IMG/VR virus record: IMGVR_UViG_3300037086_000474 | Location: 48,463 to 112,462 of that record | DNA length: 64,000 bases | Source of the DNA: a virus | Direction: 5' to 3' (one strand) | Part shown: positions 15,184 through 22,833 of the stretch, piece after piece | Numbering within the stretch: position 1 is the stretch's first letter | Layout of the letters: each line of letters begins with the position of its first letter | Notes under the pieces: generated by a model | What the model was told of the DNA's origin: nothing | The model's input: the letters and a program-made list of their open reading frames with translations, nothing else | Database searches by the model: none | Position numbers and translations under genes: made by a program

Positions 15184-16437
15184 CTATTGTAATCTTGCGA
15201 TTACGTTTTCCTGTTTCATAGAAGCATGGCTTGGAACTAATCGCTTAGATCTAGAGGTCTTCTTCTCCACAGGCTTTACTTCGGGAGGTTCCATCCCTAG
15301 TTGTTTTATTCCGTAATTTGCCAGATTTGTCCCAGCATTTTGGTCTCTATCTAAATAGGCACCACAGCTGGGACAATTCCAACTTCTTTCCTGCAGCATC
15401 AAATCCTTTTTTACATACCCACAACTCGAACAAGTTTTACTGGATGCAAACCACTTGTCCGCTTGAATGAGTGTTTTATCATTCCATAGTGTTTTGTATT
15501 TTAGTTTCTGTACGAACGTTGCATATCCAAGATCTGATACTGATTTTCCAAGTTTTAGTGCCTGTTTCATTCCGGCAAGTGATAAACTTTCTACCACTAT
15601 AACATCATATTCTTTTACCAGTCTCAAACTCAATTTGTCTATGAAATCTAGTCTCTGTCGTGCAATATGCTCATGAATTTTAGCTAATCTAATTCTAGCT
15701 TTTTCTTGATTTTTACTTCCGTTGATTTTCCGAGAGTATTGTCTTTGTTTTTTAGCTAGAACAGCTTGTGAGTTTCTGTAATGTTTCGTATATTCCGGTG
15801 AATTCCCATATTGATCTACATAAAACTTGTCCAATGAACAATCGAGTCCAAGAACTTTTATATCTTGATCTAAGATTTGATGGCCTTTGAAATCTTGTTC
15901 TCCTTTGAACAAAATGGAAGCAAAATATTTTCCAGATGAAGTTTTTGTAATCGTTATGTTTTTGACTTCTGCCTCATAGAACCATGGTTTTATCACCCTA
16001 TGTCTGAAGTTTATGGATTTTATTTTAGGTAACTTTATCGTTTTTTCATTCAAGTTGATTTCAGAGCGCATTGTTCTATACGAACAAGTGTGTTTTTTCT
16101 TTTTGAAATTAGGATATCCAACTTTTTGCCCCTTTCTCATACCTTTTAAAGATTTGAAAAAGTTCATATAAGCTATTGATAGGTCTATTCTAGATTGTTG
16201 AAGAGCGACGGCATCCGCCTCTTCCAACCATTCAAACTCTTTTTTATAATCCTTTTCAGTTTTATGTTTATGTTTGTAGAGTTCAACTTTATTATTTTTC
16301 AGACGTTCATATGTTTCAATTCTCTCTGCCAACATCTGATTGTACAGAAATCTACAACATCCAAGAGTTTTATTGATCTGAATTTGTTGCTTTGAAGTAG
16401 GGTAAATTCTGACTTTTAGAGATCTATTTATGTTCAT
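15184..16437 (-). CDS. tnpB: TnpB-family RNA-guided nuclease (IS200/IS605 OrfB)
   Basis: A 417-residue TnpB, of normal length for the family. The N-terminus KVRIYPTSKQQIQINKTLG is typical of OrfB. The RuvC-like residues are present: D199 in GLDCS, E283 in VVESLS, and D363/D365 in LDRDQNAGTNL. A CxxC...CxxC zinc finger lies at C336, C339, C355 and C358. TnpB proteins cut DNA guided by an RNA transcribed from the end of their own element. No tnpA lies nearby, so this copy depends on a TnpA elsewhere or acts on its own. It lies antisense between two co-oriented phage genes. It looks intact. Confidence 0.9.
   Translation of the reverse strand: MNINRSLKVRIYPTSKQQIQINKTLGCCRFLYNQMLAERIETYERLKNNKVELYKHKHKTEKDYKKEFEWLEEADAVALQQSRIDLSIAYMNFFKSLKGMRKGQKVGYPNFKKKKHTCSYRTMRSEINLNEKTIKLPKIKSINFRHRVIKPWFYEAEVKNITITKTSSGKYFASILFKGEQDFKGHQILDQDIKVLGLDCSLDKFYVDQYGNSPEYTKHYRNSQAVLAKKQRQYSRKINGSKNQEKARIRLAKIHEHIARQRLDFIDKLSLRLVKEYDVIVVESLSLAGMKQALKLGKSVSDLGYATFVQKLKYKTLWNDKTLIQADKWFASSKTCSSCGYVKKDLMLQERSWNCPSCGAYLDRDQNAGTNLANYGIKQLGMEPPEVKPVEKKTSRSKRLVPSHASMKQENVIARLQ
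15189..15204 (-). repeat. Hairpin at the 3' end of tnpB
   Basis: On the tnpB strand GTAATC-GCAA-GATTAC forms a perfect 6-bp stem with a GCAA loop, ending about 5 nt before the stop codon. In IS200/IS605 elements the right end and the guide RNA scaffold lie at the 3' end of tnpB, so this may belong to them. The exact element boundary is not determined. Confidence 0.4.
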
Positions 16438-16528
16438 AAGTTGAAACTTCTATACACATATCTTATGTATTTTTGTGAAAAGATATATTTGATTTGTCGA
16501 AATTTATGCAAATACACCCATTATATGC

Positions 16529-16557
16529 AAGTATGCATTAGTGATCCTTGCATACTT
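16529..16557. repeat. Inverted repeat upstream of tnpB, possible element left end
   Basis: AAGTATGCA and TGCATACTT form a perfect 9-bp stem with an 11-nt loop, in the 146-nt non-coding stretch between tnpB and the next rightward gene. Subterminal hairpins mark the ends of IS200/IS605 elements and this one is in the right place. It could instead be a weak terminator or an operator. The rest of the stretch is AT-rich, with no gene. Confidence 0.4.
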
Positions 16558-16583
16558 TTAATATAAAGTTGTGAGGTCTCGCT

Positions 16584-16964
16584 TTGGATAGTATTGTATA
16601 TTGTGAATTAATAAATCCCAAGTCTCATATTGATGCGCAAAAGGGTATTTTGAGCTTTTACCTTACAGGTGGCTTGGTCCTAAATTCATTAGAAAGAAAA
16701 ATTGTACAAACTGGAATCAGACTCAAGGTTGATTCCAGTTTTATTTTAATAATCAAGAGCGATTCCTACTTAGAAAAGACCAACGGCATTTTTACATTCC
16801 CTACCTTTATTTACCCCACATACACTGATGAAATTCTCCTCACATTAGCCAATCTCAGCACCGCGAGGATGGTGATAGCAGTTGACACGAGAATAGCTGA
16901 GGGATGTGTCATCCCATTCACAAACATTCTTCTCAAACAAGTCCACAACATTTCACATCTTTAA
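16584..16964 (+). CDS. dUTPase-like fold protein, probably not catalytic
   Basis: 126 residues, starting at TTG (16584) behind GTGAGG; no in-frame ATG is available at the 5' end. The order of segments recalls trimeric dUTPases: TGIRLKVD (motif-like), then FIYPTYTDEILLTLANLS where dUTPases have GVIDxDYxGEI, then TRIAEGCVIP like the DRIAQLI segment. The aspartate and tyrosine of the catalytic motif are not conserved and no C-terminal P-loop-like motif is present. It may be a structural or regulatory relative. The assignment is by motif shape only. Confidence 0.4.
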   Translation: MDSIVYCELINPKSHIDAQKGILSFYLTGGLVLNSLERKIVQTGIRLKVDSSFILIIKSDSYLEKTNGIFTFPTFIYPTYTDEILLTLANLSTARMVIAVDTRIAEGCVIPFTNILLKQVHNISHL

Positions 16965-16990
16965 TAAAAATTGTTTTCCGGAGCGTTAAT

Positions 16991-17350
16991 ATGGAAATCA
17001 CAAACGAAAAAAGCGAATTTACTAAAGAACTCTTCATTTTCCTGAAGTATAATCTAATAGTGAACGGCCCAAGCTTCACCGAAACAGACGAACTCCTTTA
17101 TCAAGAATTTCTCAAGAAAATTGCATCTTTGCAACACGACTTGAGAGAATCAGATTCAGCAGCAAGTGAAACACTTGGATCTATTATGGCGATGTTTGGT
17201 TTCAGCAGGCACTACTGTAGCATTTCTGGAAAGCCAATTATTGGAAAGTATTACAAAATTGGCAACAGAATAGTCAGTCAAGAAGCCTATGAATCATATA
17301 TGATCGTAAAGGAACTTGAAGGAAGAACTAGTATAGGCACCAAGGAGTAA
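16991..17350 (+). CDS. Hypothetical protein with a Cys/Gly C-terminal motif, 119 aa
   Basis: I chose the ATG at 16991, preceded by CCGGAG, over a start at 16904 that overlaps the previous gene. The N-terminal 75 residues are helical. The C-terminal part, HYCSISGKPIIGKYYKIGN followed by RIVSQEAYESY, resembles half of a LIM-like zinc module, although only one cysteine is visible in it. The function is unknown. Confidence 0.5.
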   Translation: MEITNEKSEFTKELFIFLKYNLIVNGPSFTETDELLYQEFLKKIASLQHDLRESDSAASETLGSIMAMFGFSRHYCSISGKPIIGKYYKIGNRIVSQEAYESYMIVKELEGRTSIGTKE

Positions 17351-17357
17351 CACCACT

Positions 17358-17963
17358 ATGAATGAAAATATGGAAGACTTCGTAGATGAAGTCTTGACTG
17401 GCAGAAAGAAAAAGAAAGACACTGAAATCAAAGAAAGCGTAGTTAATGTAAAGAAATTATTTGAACAAGACGATGAAGCGGATAAGACGGATCAGTCAGC
17501 AACTTCTGACAATAGTAAGGTCACTATTGGAGGGAAAGAAGATGCGCCAAAGGATCCTAGATTTAAGGGTGAAACAAAAGTCATGACAATTAAACTTTCT
17601 ATTGGAGACAAGGACTATTCACCAATAGAGCTTTCAAAACAAACGTATGAAAAGACGGCCATAACAGATTTTAGTTCCCTTGTCAGCATGTTCGATATAG
17701 ACAAGAGGAAACTAGTAGCACAAGATTCCAGTCCAACATCATTCACGCTGACAACAGAAGAATCAGTATCTCGATCAGGAAATAACTCAGTTTCAATTTC
17801 TCTCACAAGCAATACAGACCAAACAATCAGCGCCAAGGTAACGCTGAATGGAGAGAGTACGGCTTTTGATCTCTTAGACTCAGCAGTGAAACATTTCGAC
17901 CAATTATTCCTGGACAACATTATCAAGACGGTTGATAAAGAACTGCAGAGTGAAAATGGGTAA
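17358..17963 (+). CDS. Hypothetical protein, 201 aa
   Basis: The N-terminal 70 residues are highly charged and probably disordered, with a run of lysines. The remainder is predicted beta-rich, with Ser/Thr-rich strands. No recognised domain. It directly precedes and overlaps by 8 nt the gp55-like sigma factor gene, so a role in late transcription or assembly is possible but unsupported. Confidence 0.55.
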   Translation: MNENMEDFVDEVLTGRKKKKDTEIKESVVNVKKLFEQDDEADKTDQSATSDNSKVTIGGKEDAPKDPRFKGETKVMTIKLSIGDKDYSPIELSKQTYEKTAITDFSSLVSMFDIDKRKLVAQDSSPTSFTLTTEESVSRSGNNSVSISLTSNTDQTISAKVTLNGESTAFDLLDSAVKHFDQLFLDNIIKTVDKELQSENG

Positions 17964-18678
17964 TCATTATTTTAATAACGCTGAAGTCCAGGGATGGATC
18001 GAACAATTTTTAGCCATTCCTGTCGAAAAGAGAGACACTAATCAAAAAGCTTTACTGATAAGAGAAAAAATTTTTAAAGAAGTCAGCAAGATCATCAATG
18101 GCATTATTTTCAAACACAAATTTACTGTCTGGGAGCAGTATGATGACCTATTTCAAGAAGCTGCCGAGGCATGTATTAAGGCGCTTCCGAAGTTCAATCC
18201 GAACTTCATTACAAGCAATGGATCAAAAGCCACTGCTTTTAACTACTTTTCTTTGACTGCAAAGAGATGCTTGAAGTTCTATACAATCAAAAACAAGAAG
18301 CATCGCAATAATCTTCCTATGGAAGAATATGGGCATGAATTGATTCTCGAGGACACGAATGACAGAATGTCACTCAACACTGTTTGGAGCGATTTTATAG
18401 CCTCAGTAGTTAAGATTTTCAATAGTCCTAAAAACAAGAAATTTCTACCATTGATAGAGATCTTAAGAGAGTATCTCGACAAAATGGGCAATTTCAATAA
18501 GAGAGACTTCTTTAGATTTGCCAAATCGTACGGCTGGTCACCAAACCTGATCAGAAAATTCCTCAAGATCATGAAGGACCACAAAGACAAGATCTACAAA
18601 GACAACCATGCAGTATCCTCAAATCATCAACCTTATGTTTCCAGGAGCAAAGATAATAGTTATTCGGAGGTGAATTAA
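17956..18678 (+). CDS. T4 gp55-like late RNA polymerase sigma factor
   Basis: 240 residues from the ATG at 17956, which overlaps the upstream stop by 8 nt. The segment YDDLFQEAAEACIKALPKF is a sigma-70 region 2.1/2.2-like helix pair that contacts the beta' clamp. The following AFNYFSLTAKRCLKF and YTIKNKKHRNN match the region 2.3/2.4 helix of T4 gp55-type factors, which recognise late promoters. Region 4 is absent, as in gp55. Known gp55 factors direct host RNA polymerase to late promoters together with a sliding clamp. Here its target may be the AAAGATAA box (inference). Its stop overlaps the next ATG. Confidence 0.7.
   Translation: MGNHYFNNAEVQGWIEQFLAIPVEKRDTNQKALLIREKIFKEVSKIINGIIFKHKFTVWEQYDDLFQEAAEACIKALPKFNPNFITSNGSKATAFNYFSLTAKRCLKFYTIKNKKHRNNLPMEEYGHELILEDTNDRMSLNTVWSDFIASVVKIFNSPKNKKFLPLIEILREYLDKMGNFNKRDFFRFAKSYGWSPNLIRKFLKIMKDHKDKIYKDNHAVSSNHQPYVSRSKDNSYSEVN
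18649..18656 (+). promoter_or_regulatory. Candidate late-promoter box AAAGATAA inside the sigma gene
   Basis: An exact AAAGATAA near the 3' end of the sigma-factor gene, 21 nt before the next ATG, with the Shine-Dalgarno CGGAGG between. The spacing matches the boxes before 13497 and 45917. It may also be coincidental coding sequence. Confidence 0.3.
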
Positions 18679-19754
18679 TGAGTGATTCAATTATAGAAGT
18701 AATCGACAAAATGGGCGGAAAGAGACCTTGGACCACTGAAACAGACCTCGACAAAATACGCCAGGAGCTGAAAATCATTTCTGGTGAAGAAAGGTTTCAA
18801 GGAACCATAGATACTTATCAGGCTCTAAAAAGAGTTGTCGATGCTGTTATTGATGGAAGATTTAACGACTACCGCAGTTTTTTCAAAGTCGATATAGCCG
18901 ATCTAGCAAAAGAAGTTAAGAAAGTTATTGCTAAAATGAATAAGGCTGATGTCGAAATAATTATTAACGCTCACGATGAAAAGGGTATGACCAAGAATGA
19001 AAAGGCTGTTTTCGAGTTCGCCTCGCAAATAGAAGACGTGTTGTTTAGAAAAACAATCGGCAATAAATATATGTCGTCAAGTGAGAATGCCACCTCAATG
19101 GAAACGGTAAGTAAGAGAGCTTATAATATGATTCCATTGAGAATGAGTGTCGATGGGAAGCATGTTTATGGTTATATAACTGCTCCACAGGGAATTATTA
19201 CCTGGCAGAAGAACATAAAGGCATTTGATGTTCTTGGGGATCTTGAAACAGATGTCGATTCGACTCCTAATTTAACAGATCAACAGAAGGAAAGAATCGA
19301 TAAAGTAAATCTTAGAAAGAAGAACGGAGAACTGACACCAAAAGAAGCCAAAGAATTAATTGGGGCTATCAAGGGGCCAGCTCCAAAAAAGAGAAACTGG
19401 GATGAGCTTTCAGATGAAGAAAAAAAGATGAAATCCATGACAATCAAAGACAAGATGGGAACTTTTGGCCAACTCCCTTATAAACTGCCTCTGATGCAAA
19501 ATGATGACGGAACTTATAAGGTTGAGATGAACAAACACACTAGAGAGATTTTGGATAGATATAACATCATGTTCAATGATACCGAACCGGCCAAGAAGAA
19601 GCTCTTGATGACCGTTATTTCAATACTCAAGAAGAGCAAGAAATATGGTTCCCTTGGTAAAGAAGAAATTAATAATCTATTCAAATATCATGGAGTAAAA
19701 ACTTTTGCAACCGAAAACACTACGTTCTGGGATGCTGTTAGGTCGCTTGTTTAA
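18678..19754 (+). CDS. Hypothetical protein, 358 aa
   Basis: Soluble, lysine-rich and mostly helical. The N-terminus is MSDSIIEVIDKMGGKRPW, a probable linker rich in Lys and Glu lies at about residues 205-260, and a helical C-terminus follows. No enzymatic motif is seen. The start overlaps the sigma-factor stop (TAATG) and is preceded by CGGAGG. Sequence and position suggest a phage-specific structural or scaffolding protein, but I have no firm evidence. Confidence 0.55.
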   Translation: MSDSIIEVIDKMGGKRPWTTETDLDKIRQELKIISGEERFQGTIDTYQALKRVVDAVIDGRFNDYRSFFKVDIADLAKEVKKVIAKMNKADVEIIINAHDEKGMTKNEKAVFEFASQIEDVLFRKTIGNKYMSSSENATSMETVSKRAYNMIPLRMSVDGKHVYGYITAPQGIITWQKNIKAFDVLGDLETDVDSTPNLTDQQKERIDKVNLRKKNGELTPKEAKELIGAIKGPAPKKRNWDELSDEEKKMKSMTIKDKMGTFGQLPYKLPLMQNDDGTYKVEMNKHTREILDRYNIMFNDTEPAKKKLLMTVISILKKSKKYGSLGKEEINNLFKYHGVKTFATENTTFWDAVRSLV

Positions 19755-19902
19755 GAATTTGACACTGACCAATGACGAATGGGACCAGCTCTACAAAGAT
19801 TTTGAAGATGCTGTTCCCAAGTGGCAAATTTGTCGAAAGTATCACATCAAAACAGGTTATTACAAAGTGTTGAAGAAATATGTAATGGGCGAAATTAGAT
19901 GA
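19732..19902 (+). CDS. Small helix-turn-helix-like protein, 56 aa
   Basis: I chose the ATG at 19732, which overlaps the preceding gene by 23 nt. The sequence LTNDEWDQLYKDFEDAVPKW followed by QICRKYHIKTGYYKVLKKYV has the helix-turn-helix rhythm of small DNA-binding proteins. It is followed directly by a strong terminator. The assignment is tentative. Confidence 0.4.
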   Translation: MLLGRLFKNLTLTNDEWDQLYKDFEDAVPKWQICRKYHIKTGYYKVLKKYVMGEIR

Positions 19903-19930
19903 TGGGGCTGTCAAGCCCCATTTCTATTTC
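19903..19930. terminator. Intrinsic terminator, probably bidirectional
   Basis: TGGGGCT-GTCA-AGCCCCA is a perfect 7-bp GC-rich stem followed by TTTCTATTTCTTT. It ends the rightward operon and lies at the 3' end of the convergent homing endonuclease gene. Confidence 0.75.
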
Positions 19931-21414
19931 TTTACAAAAACACTATTACCACAGTCCCATATTCTATCCCAACCATTCAATTGCATGTTTTCCCATTCAG
20001 TCAACTTTGGATTAAAGATTTTCAGTTTTTTGGATAATTTGTGCTTCTGGAATTCAATTCTGTTGAATCTATGAGTGTAGTCAGTGTAATAATAGCTTGG
20101 GGAAGAATTTTCCATTTCAATGAAGCCGTTTTTTGAGTAGGTAGATCCTGAGAAGTATCTTTTGTCACAATAACTTATAATGCTTTTTGGATGATATTGT
20201 GTTTCGAAATATTTGAGCAATCTCGAAAATCCTCCCATGATCATCATGTCTTTCTTATTACAAAATCTCGTGATCTCCCACTCATATTTTTTGTTGAATC
20301 TTGGTTTAGAAAGACTCAACAGAGAAACCAATTTGCCCTTGTGACGGAGACCAATATGAATTTTTCCAGCAGTAAATCCTTGGAGATGATTTGTATCAAC
20401 GAAAACTCTAGCTTCTTCACTAGAAATCTCATCTATGATGCAGCTTCTGGCACCAATTTTTGAGGTGGTTAGACCCATGATTGTTCGAATAATTGATTCT
20501 ACTATTTCTCTTTTCTCAATCCATTCATCCTCAAAAATATGAATCAATTTGATTCCATGTTGTTCGCAAAGATTAGTTTTCTGAAGATGTCCAGTTTTGT
20601 TTCCGCCATTCAGTTCTGAATGCCAATAGATGCCATCGAACTCTATAGCTAATTTATGTTTTGGAAGATAAATGTCGAGTTCATATGGTGGTATAATTTT
20701 CTTAGTGTTTTCTTCTATAGAAGAAATGGAAAGTTGTTTCACAAAATCAACAACCTGTTTTTCAACAAGAGAACTTCCATTTTGTTTTGGAAAACAGATT
20801 GGGCATCGGGGAAGAGTGCCGTTGGCGTAGTAAAACTGAAAAACGGTATTACAGGTGATACATCTCCAATCAAACTTTTGGTATTTTTCCTTTTTATCAA
20901 GATATTCTTGTAGATTAAAAAGAGGAACAACTTTATCGAATGTTTTGAATTTGAGATATGAATTCTTCAACTTTATTTTTTTATATTTAGGATTATTGAA
21001 ATTTGTTTCAATACCATATCGAGTCAACATGGTCTGTTTCTTTTTTTCCTTGACACCCACTATTTGAGAAGGGTTATCTACACCATATTTTTTTTGAATT
21101 CCTTGTTTGATTCTAGAAGAAGCATTAGCTGATCCATATTTAGCTATTTTAGTAATCGTAAAACCACATTCTCTGCAGAGAATCTCTTCTTCAAAAAATT
21201 TAGAGTTAGAATTGAATTTTTCAGTTTTCTTCTTTTTGCAATGATGACAGATATAAACTATCTGATCTCTTTGTTTGATTGGATAGATTTTATTGACTAG
21301 GAGTGTTTGAAATTTTTTCAGACGACAGATTTGTTCACTTTTTTCTATCGATTTGACCTTAATGTGCTTACTGAATATGATTACTTCTAATACCATTAAT
21401 ATAAAATATGCCAA
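19924..21414 (-). CDS. Vsr-like homing endonuclease with zinc motifs and C-terminal GNAT-like domain
   Basis: 496 residues; an in-frame ATG at 21396 is an alternative start. In order: a CHHC...CREC zinc motif near residues 56-82; repeats of the type KYGVDNPSQ and RYGIETNFNN, common in phage homing endonucleases; a second zinc motif CITC...CPIC; then a Vsr/EDxHD-like nuclease core with ELDIYLPKHKLAIEFDG, YWHSE and IFEDEW. The last 170 residues (NHLQGF, CDKRYFSGSTY, NGFIEME) resemble the acetyltransferase-like domain fused to some such enzymes. It is antisense and inserted between phage genes, as expected for a mobile free-standing endonuclease. Confidence 0.75.
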   Translation of the reverse strand: MAYFILMVLEVIIFSKHIKVKSIEKSEQICRLKKFQTLLVNKIYPIKQRDQIVYICHHCKKKKTEKFNSNSKFFEEEILCRECGFTITKIAKYGSANASSRIKQGIQKKYGVDNPSQIVGVKEKKKQTMLTRYGIETNFNNPKYKKIKLKNSYLKFKTFDKVVPLFNLQEYLDKKEKYQKFDWRCITCNTVFQFYYANGTLPRCPICFPKQNGSSLVEKQVVDFVKQLSISSIEENTKKIIPPYELDIYLPKHKLAIEFDGIYWHSELNGGNKTGHLQKTNLCEQHGIKLIHIFEDEWIEKREIVESIIRTIMGLTTSKIGARSCIIDEISSEEARVFVDTNHLQGFTAGKIHIGLRHKGKLVSLLSLSKPRFNKKYEWEITRFCNKKDMMIMGGFSRLLKYFETQYHPKSIISYCDKRYFSGSTYSKNGFIEMENSSPSYYYTDYTHRFNRIEFQKHKLSKKLKIFNPKLTEWENMQLNGWDRIWDCGNSVFVKK

Positions 21415-21422
21415 AAATACTA

Positions 21423-21430
21423 AAAGATAG
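21423..21430 (+). promoter_or_regulatory. Candidate late-promoter box AAAGATAG close to a start codon
   Basis: AAAGATAG is followed by TTAT and then the ATG at 21435, leaving 4 nt between. No Shine-Dalgarno sequence is visible. This near-contact spacing recurs at four other genes. Confidence 0.35.
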
Positions 21431-21434
21431 TTAT

Positions 21435-21827
21435 ATGAGCCAAATACAAAAAGTAGATACCAATAAGACCATGGTTGAAGCTCAACAGCAACAGGTTGAA
21501 CAGATGAATGAAGTTGCTAAATTGGCTATGACCAATATAGATTCTGATAGAGATAGAAGCAATGAATTATATGATTTTATGAAAGACCAAATTGATATCG
21601 ATGGTGACCGTAACCCAGCCACGAGAGAAGCCATGTCCAAGGCAGTTGAGCTCAGAATGAAAGGGACTGATCAGTTGATTGAGCTTTTGAAAATAAAGGC
21701 CAAACTAATCAATCCAAATGCTCCGGGAGTGAATGTTAATATAAATTTGGGTAGTTATGATGAAAACAAGGGTGGAGATACAAGCGACTTGATTGAGGTT
21801 GTAGATAAAATTAGACACGGAGAATAA
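21435..21827 (+). CDS. Hypothetical helical protein, 130 aa
   Basis: I prefer the ATG at 21435, just after an AAAGATAG box, to one at 21408 that overlaps the divergent endonuclease gene. The protein is acidic and helical: a probable coiled coil in the N-terminal half (VEAQQQQVEQMNEVAKLAM), a conserved-looking core AMSKAVELRMKGTDQLIEL, then an Asn/Gly-rich strand. Size and helical layout would fit a small terminase subunit, but I see no diagnostic motif. A strong terminator follows. Confidence 0.5.
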   Translation: MSQIQKVDTNKTMVEAQQQQVEQMNEVAKLAMTNIDSDRDRSNELYDFMKDQIDIDGDRNPATREAMSKAVELRMKGTDQLIELLKIKAKLINPNAPGVNVNINLGSYDENKGGDTSDLIEVVDKIRHGE

Positions 21828-21829
21828 AT

Positions 21830-21858
21830 AAGGGACTCTTTCGAGTCCCTTTTCTTTT
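21830..21858. terminator. Intrinsic terminator between convergent genes
   Basis: AAGGGACTC-TTTC-GAGTCCCTT is a perfect 9-bp stem followed by TTCTTTTATTTTTG. On the opposite strand it is followed by ATTTATTCT. It serves the rightward gene and probably also the leftward gene ending at 21857. Confidence 0.8.
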
Positions 21859-22792
21859 ATTTTTGTTCGATTACTGGTATTTGCCAATTCTTGAACGCGT
21901 GATAGTATTTCAGAGCCTCGGCTAAATCTCCCTTTATATAGAGAGAATTTGGAATTGCCCCACTGCCATCTTTCCAATAATTAGAAATGACTTCATACTC
22001 ATCAGTAAATAGTGCCAGAAGAACCCAATCTTCTCGGTTGTTGAATGTCTGCATCAAATCATCGATTCTAGCAACAAGCAACTTAATCGATTCAGATGGA
22101 TTATTAAGAGTTTCGTTTCCCTTATACACAAGTTGAAAAAATCTGTTGTTTCTGATCAATGGTAAATTGGCGATTCTTTCTCCAGTCTTCATGTACATTG
22201 AAGCAATTCCATGTCGATAGGCCACATTATAGACTGGATTGAAGTTTGTGGCTACTTTTAGATACGCGAGAGGTAGAAAATAGTTAATCGATGGAATATC
22301 AGACGTGCAAAGCCACGTCTGCTCGAAGAAAGTACTCAATTGATCATCATTCATTTTTTGTTCAACAGGCGTAATGTTTGTATAGTAATTGACCATTGAA
22401 TATGTGAATTCTCTAAGTTTTTCCTTTCTTTGATTCATCGGCAAGCTTTCCCAGGAATTAGTTGCTTCCATCCTATCTCTTGCAACGAGAATTCTCTCAC
22501 TTTCGTGCAGGTAGGTCTTTTTCATGTCGTTGACTGCCCAGGTGAACGCTAGCCAGCCTCCAACAACAGCAAGAATGAAAACAGAACAAAGAACAATTAT
22601 GGTAACTCTCTGTTTTCTGCCGGTCTCATTTTTCTCTTTGCTAGTTCCACTCACTGCATTAATCAGCAACTCTCCCACATCAACCCCCTGTTGTTTTGCA
22701 GCATCAAGTATCATACTAACTGCTGTTACTTCGCCGTTGGGTTTTCTTATGCCATTAGGCCCTAGTATAGGAGGTCTTAAAGGTTCAGCCAT
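21857..22792 (-). CDS. Membrane-anchored protein with transglycosylase-like segment, 311 aa
   Basis: An N-terminal cytoplasmic part of about 62 residues is followed by one transmembrane helix (VTIIVLCSVFILAVVGGWLAF) and an external domain. The segment LKVATNFNPVYNVAYRHGIASMYM recalls the lytic transglycosylase SLT signature (ESxFNPxAxSxxGAxGLMQ). However, the catalytic glutamate position carries alanine, so it may bind glycan without cleaving it. The start has AAGGAG. It is followed downstream on the same strand by no other gene and lies next to a membrane-anchored M23 peptidase, suggesting paired envelope proteins. Confidence 0.55.
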   Translation of the reverse strand: MAEPLRPPILGPNGIRKPNGEVTAVSMILDAAKQQGVDVGELLINAVSGTSKEKNETGRKQRVTIIVLCSVFILAVVGGWLAFTWAVNDMKKTYLHESERILVARDRMEATNSWESLPMNQRKEKLREFTYSMVNYYTNITPVEQKMNDDQLSTFFEQTWLCTSDIPSINYFLPLAYLKVATNFNPVYNVAYRHGIASMYMKTGERIANLPLIRNNRFFQLVYKGNETLNNPSESIKLLVARIDDLMQTFNNREDWVLLALFTDEYEVISNYWKDGSGAIPNSLYIKGDLAEALKYYHAFKNWQIPVIEQK

Positions 22793-22833
22793 TTTTTACT
22801 CCTTTTTCTTATATTATCAAACTATGCATCAAA

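Noticed and set aside
15184-16437. CRISPR-Cas12 effector instead of TnpB
   Set aside because: 417 residues and no adjacent repeats or cas genes; the length and motifs are those of TnpB.
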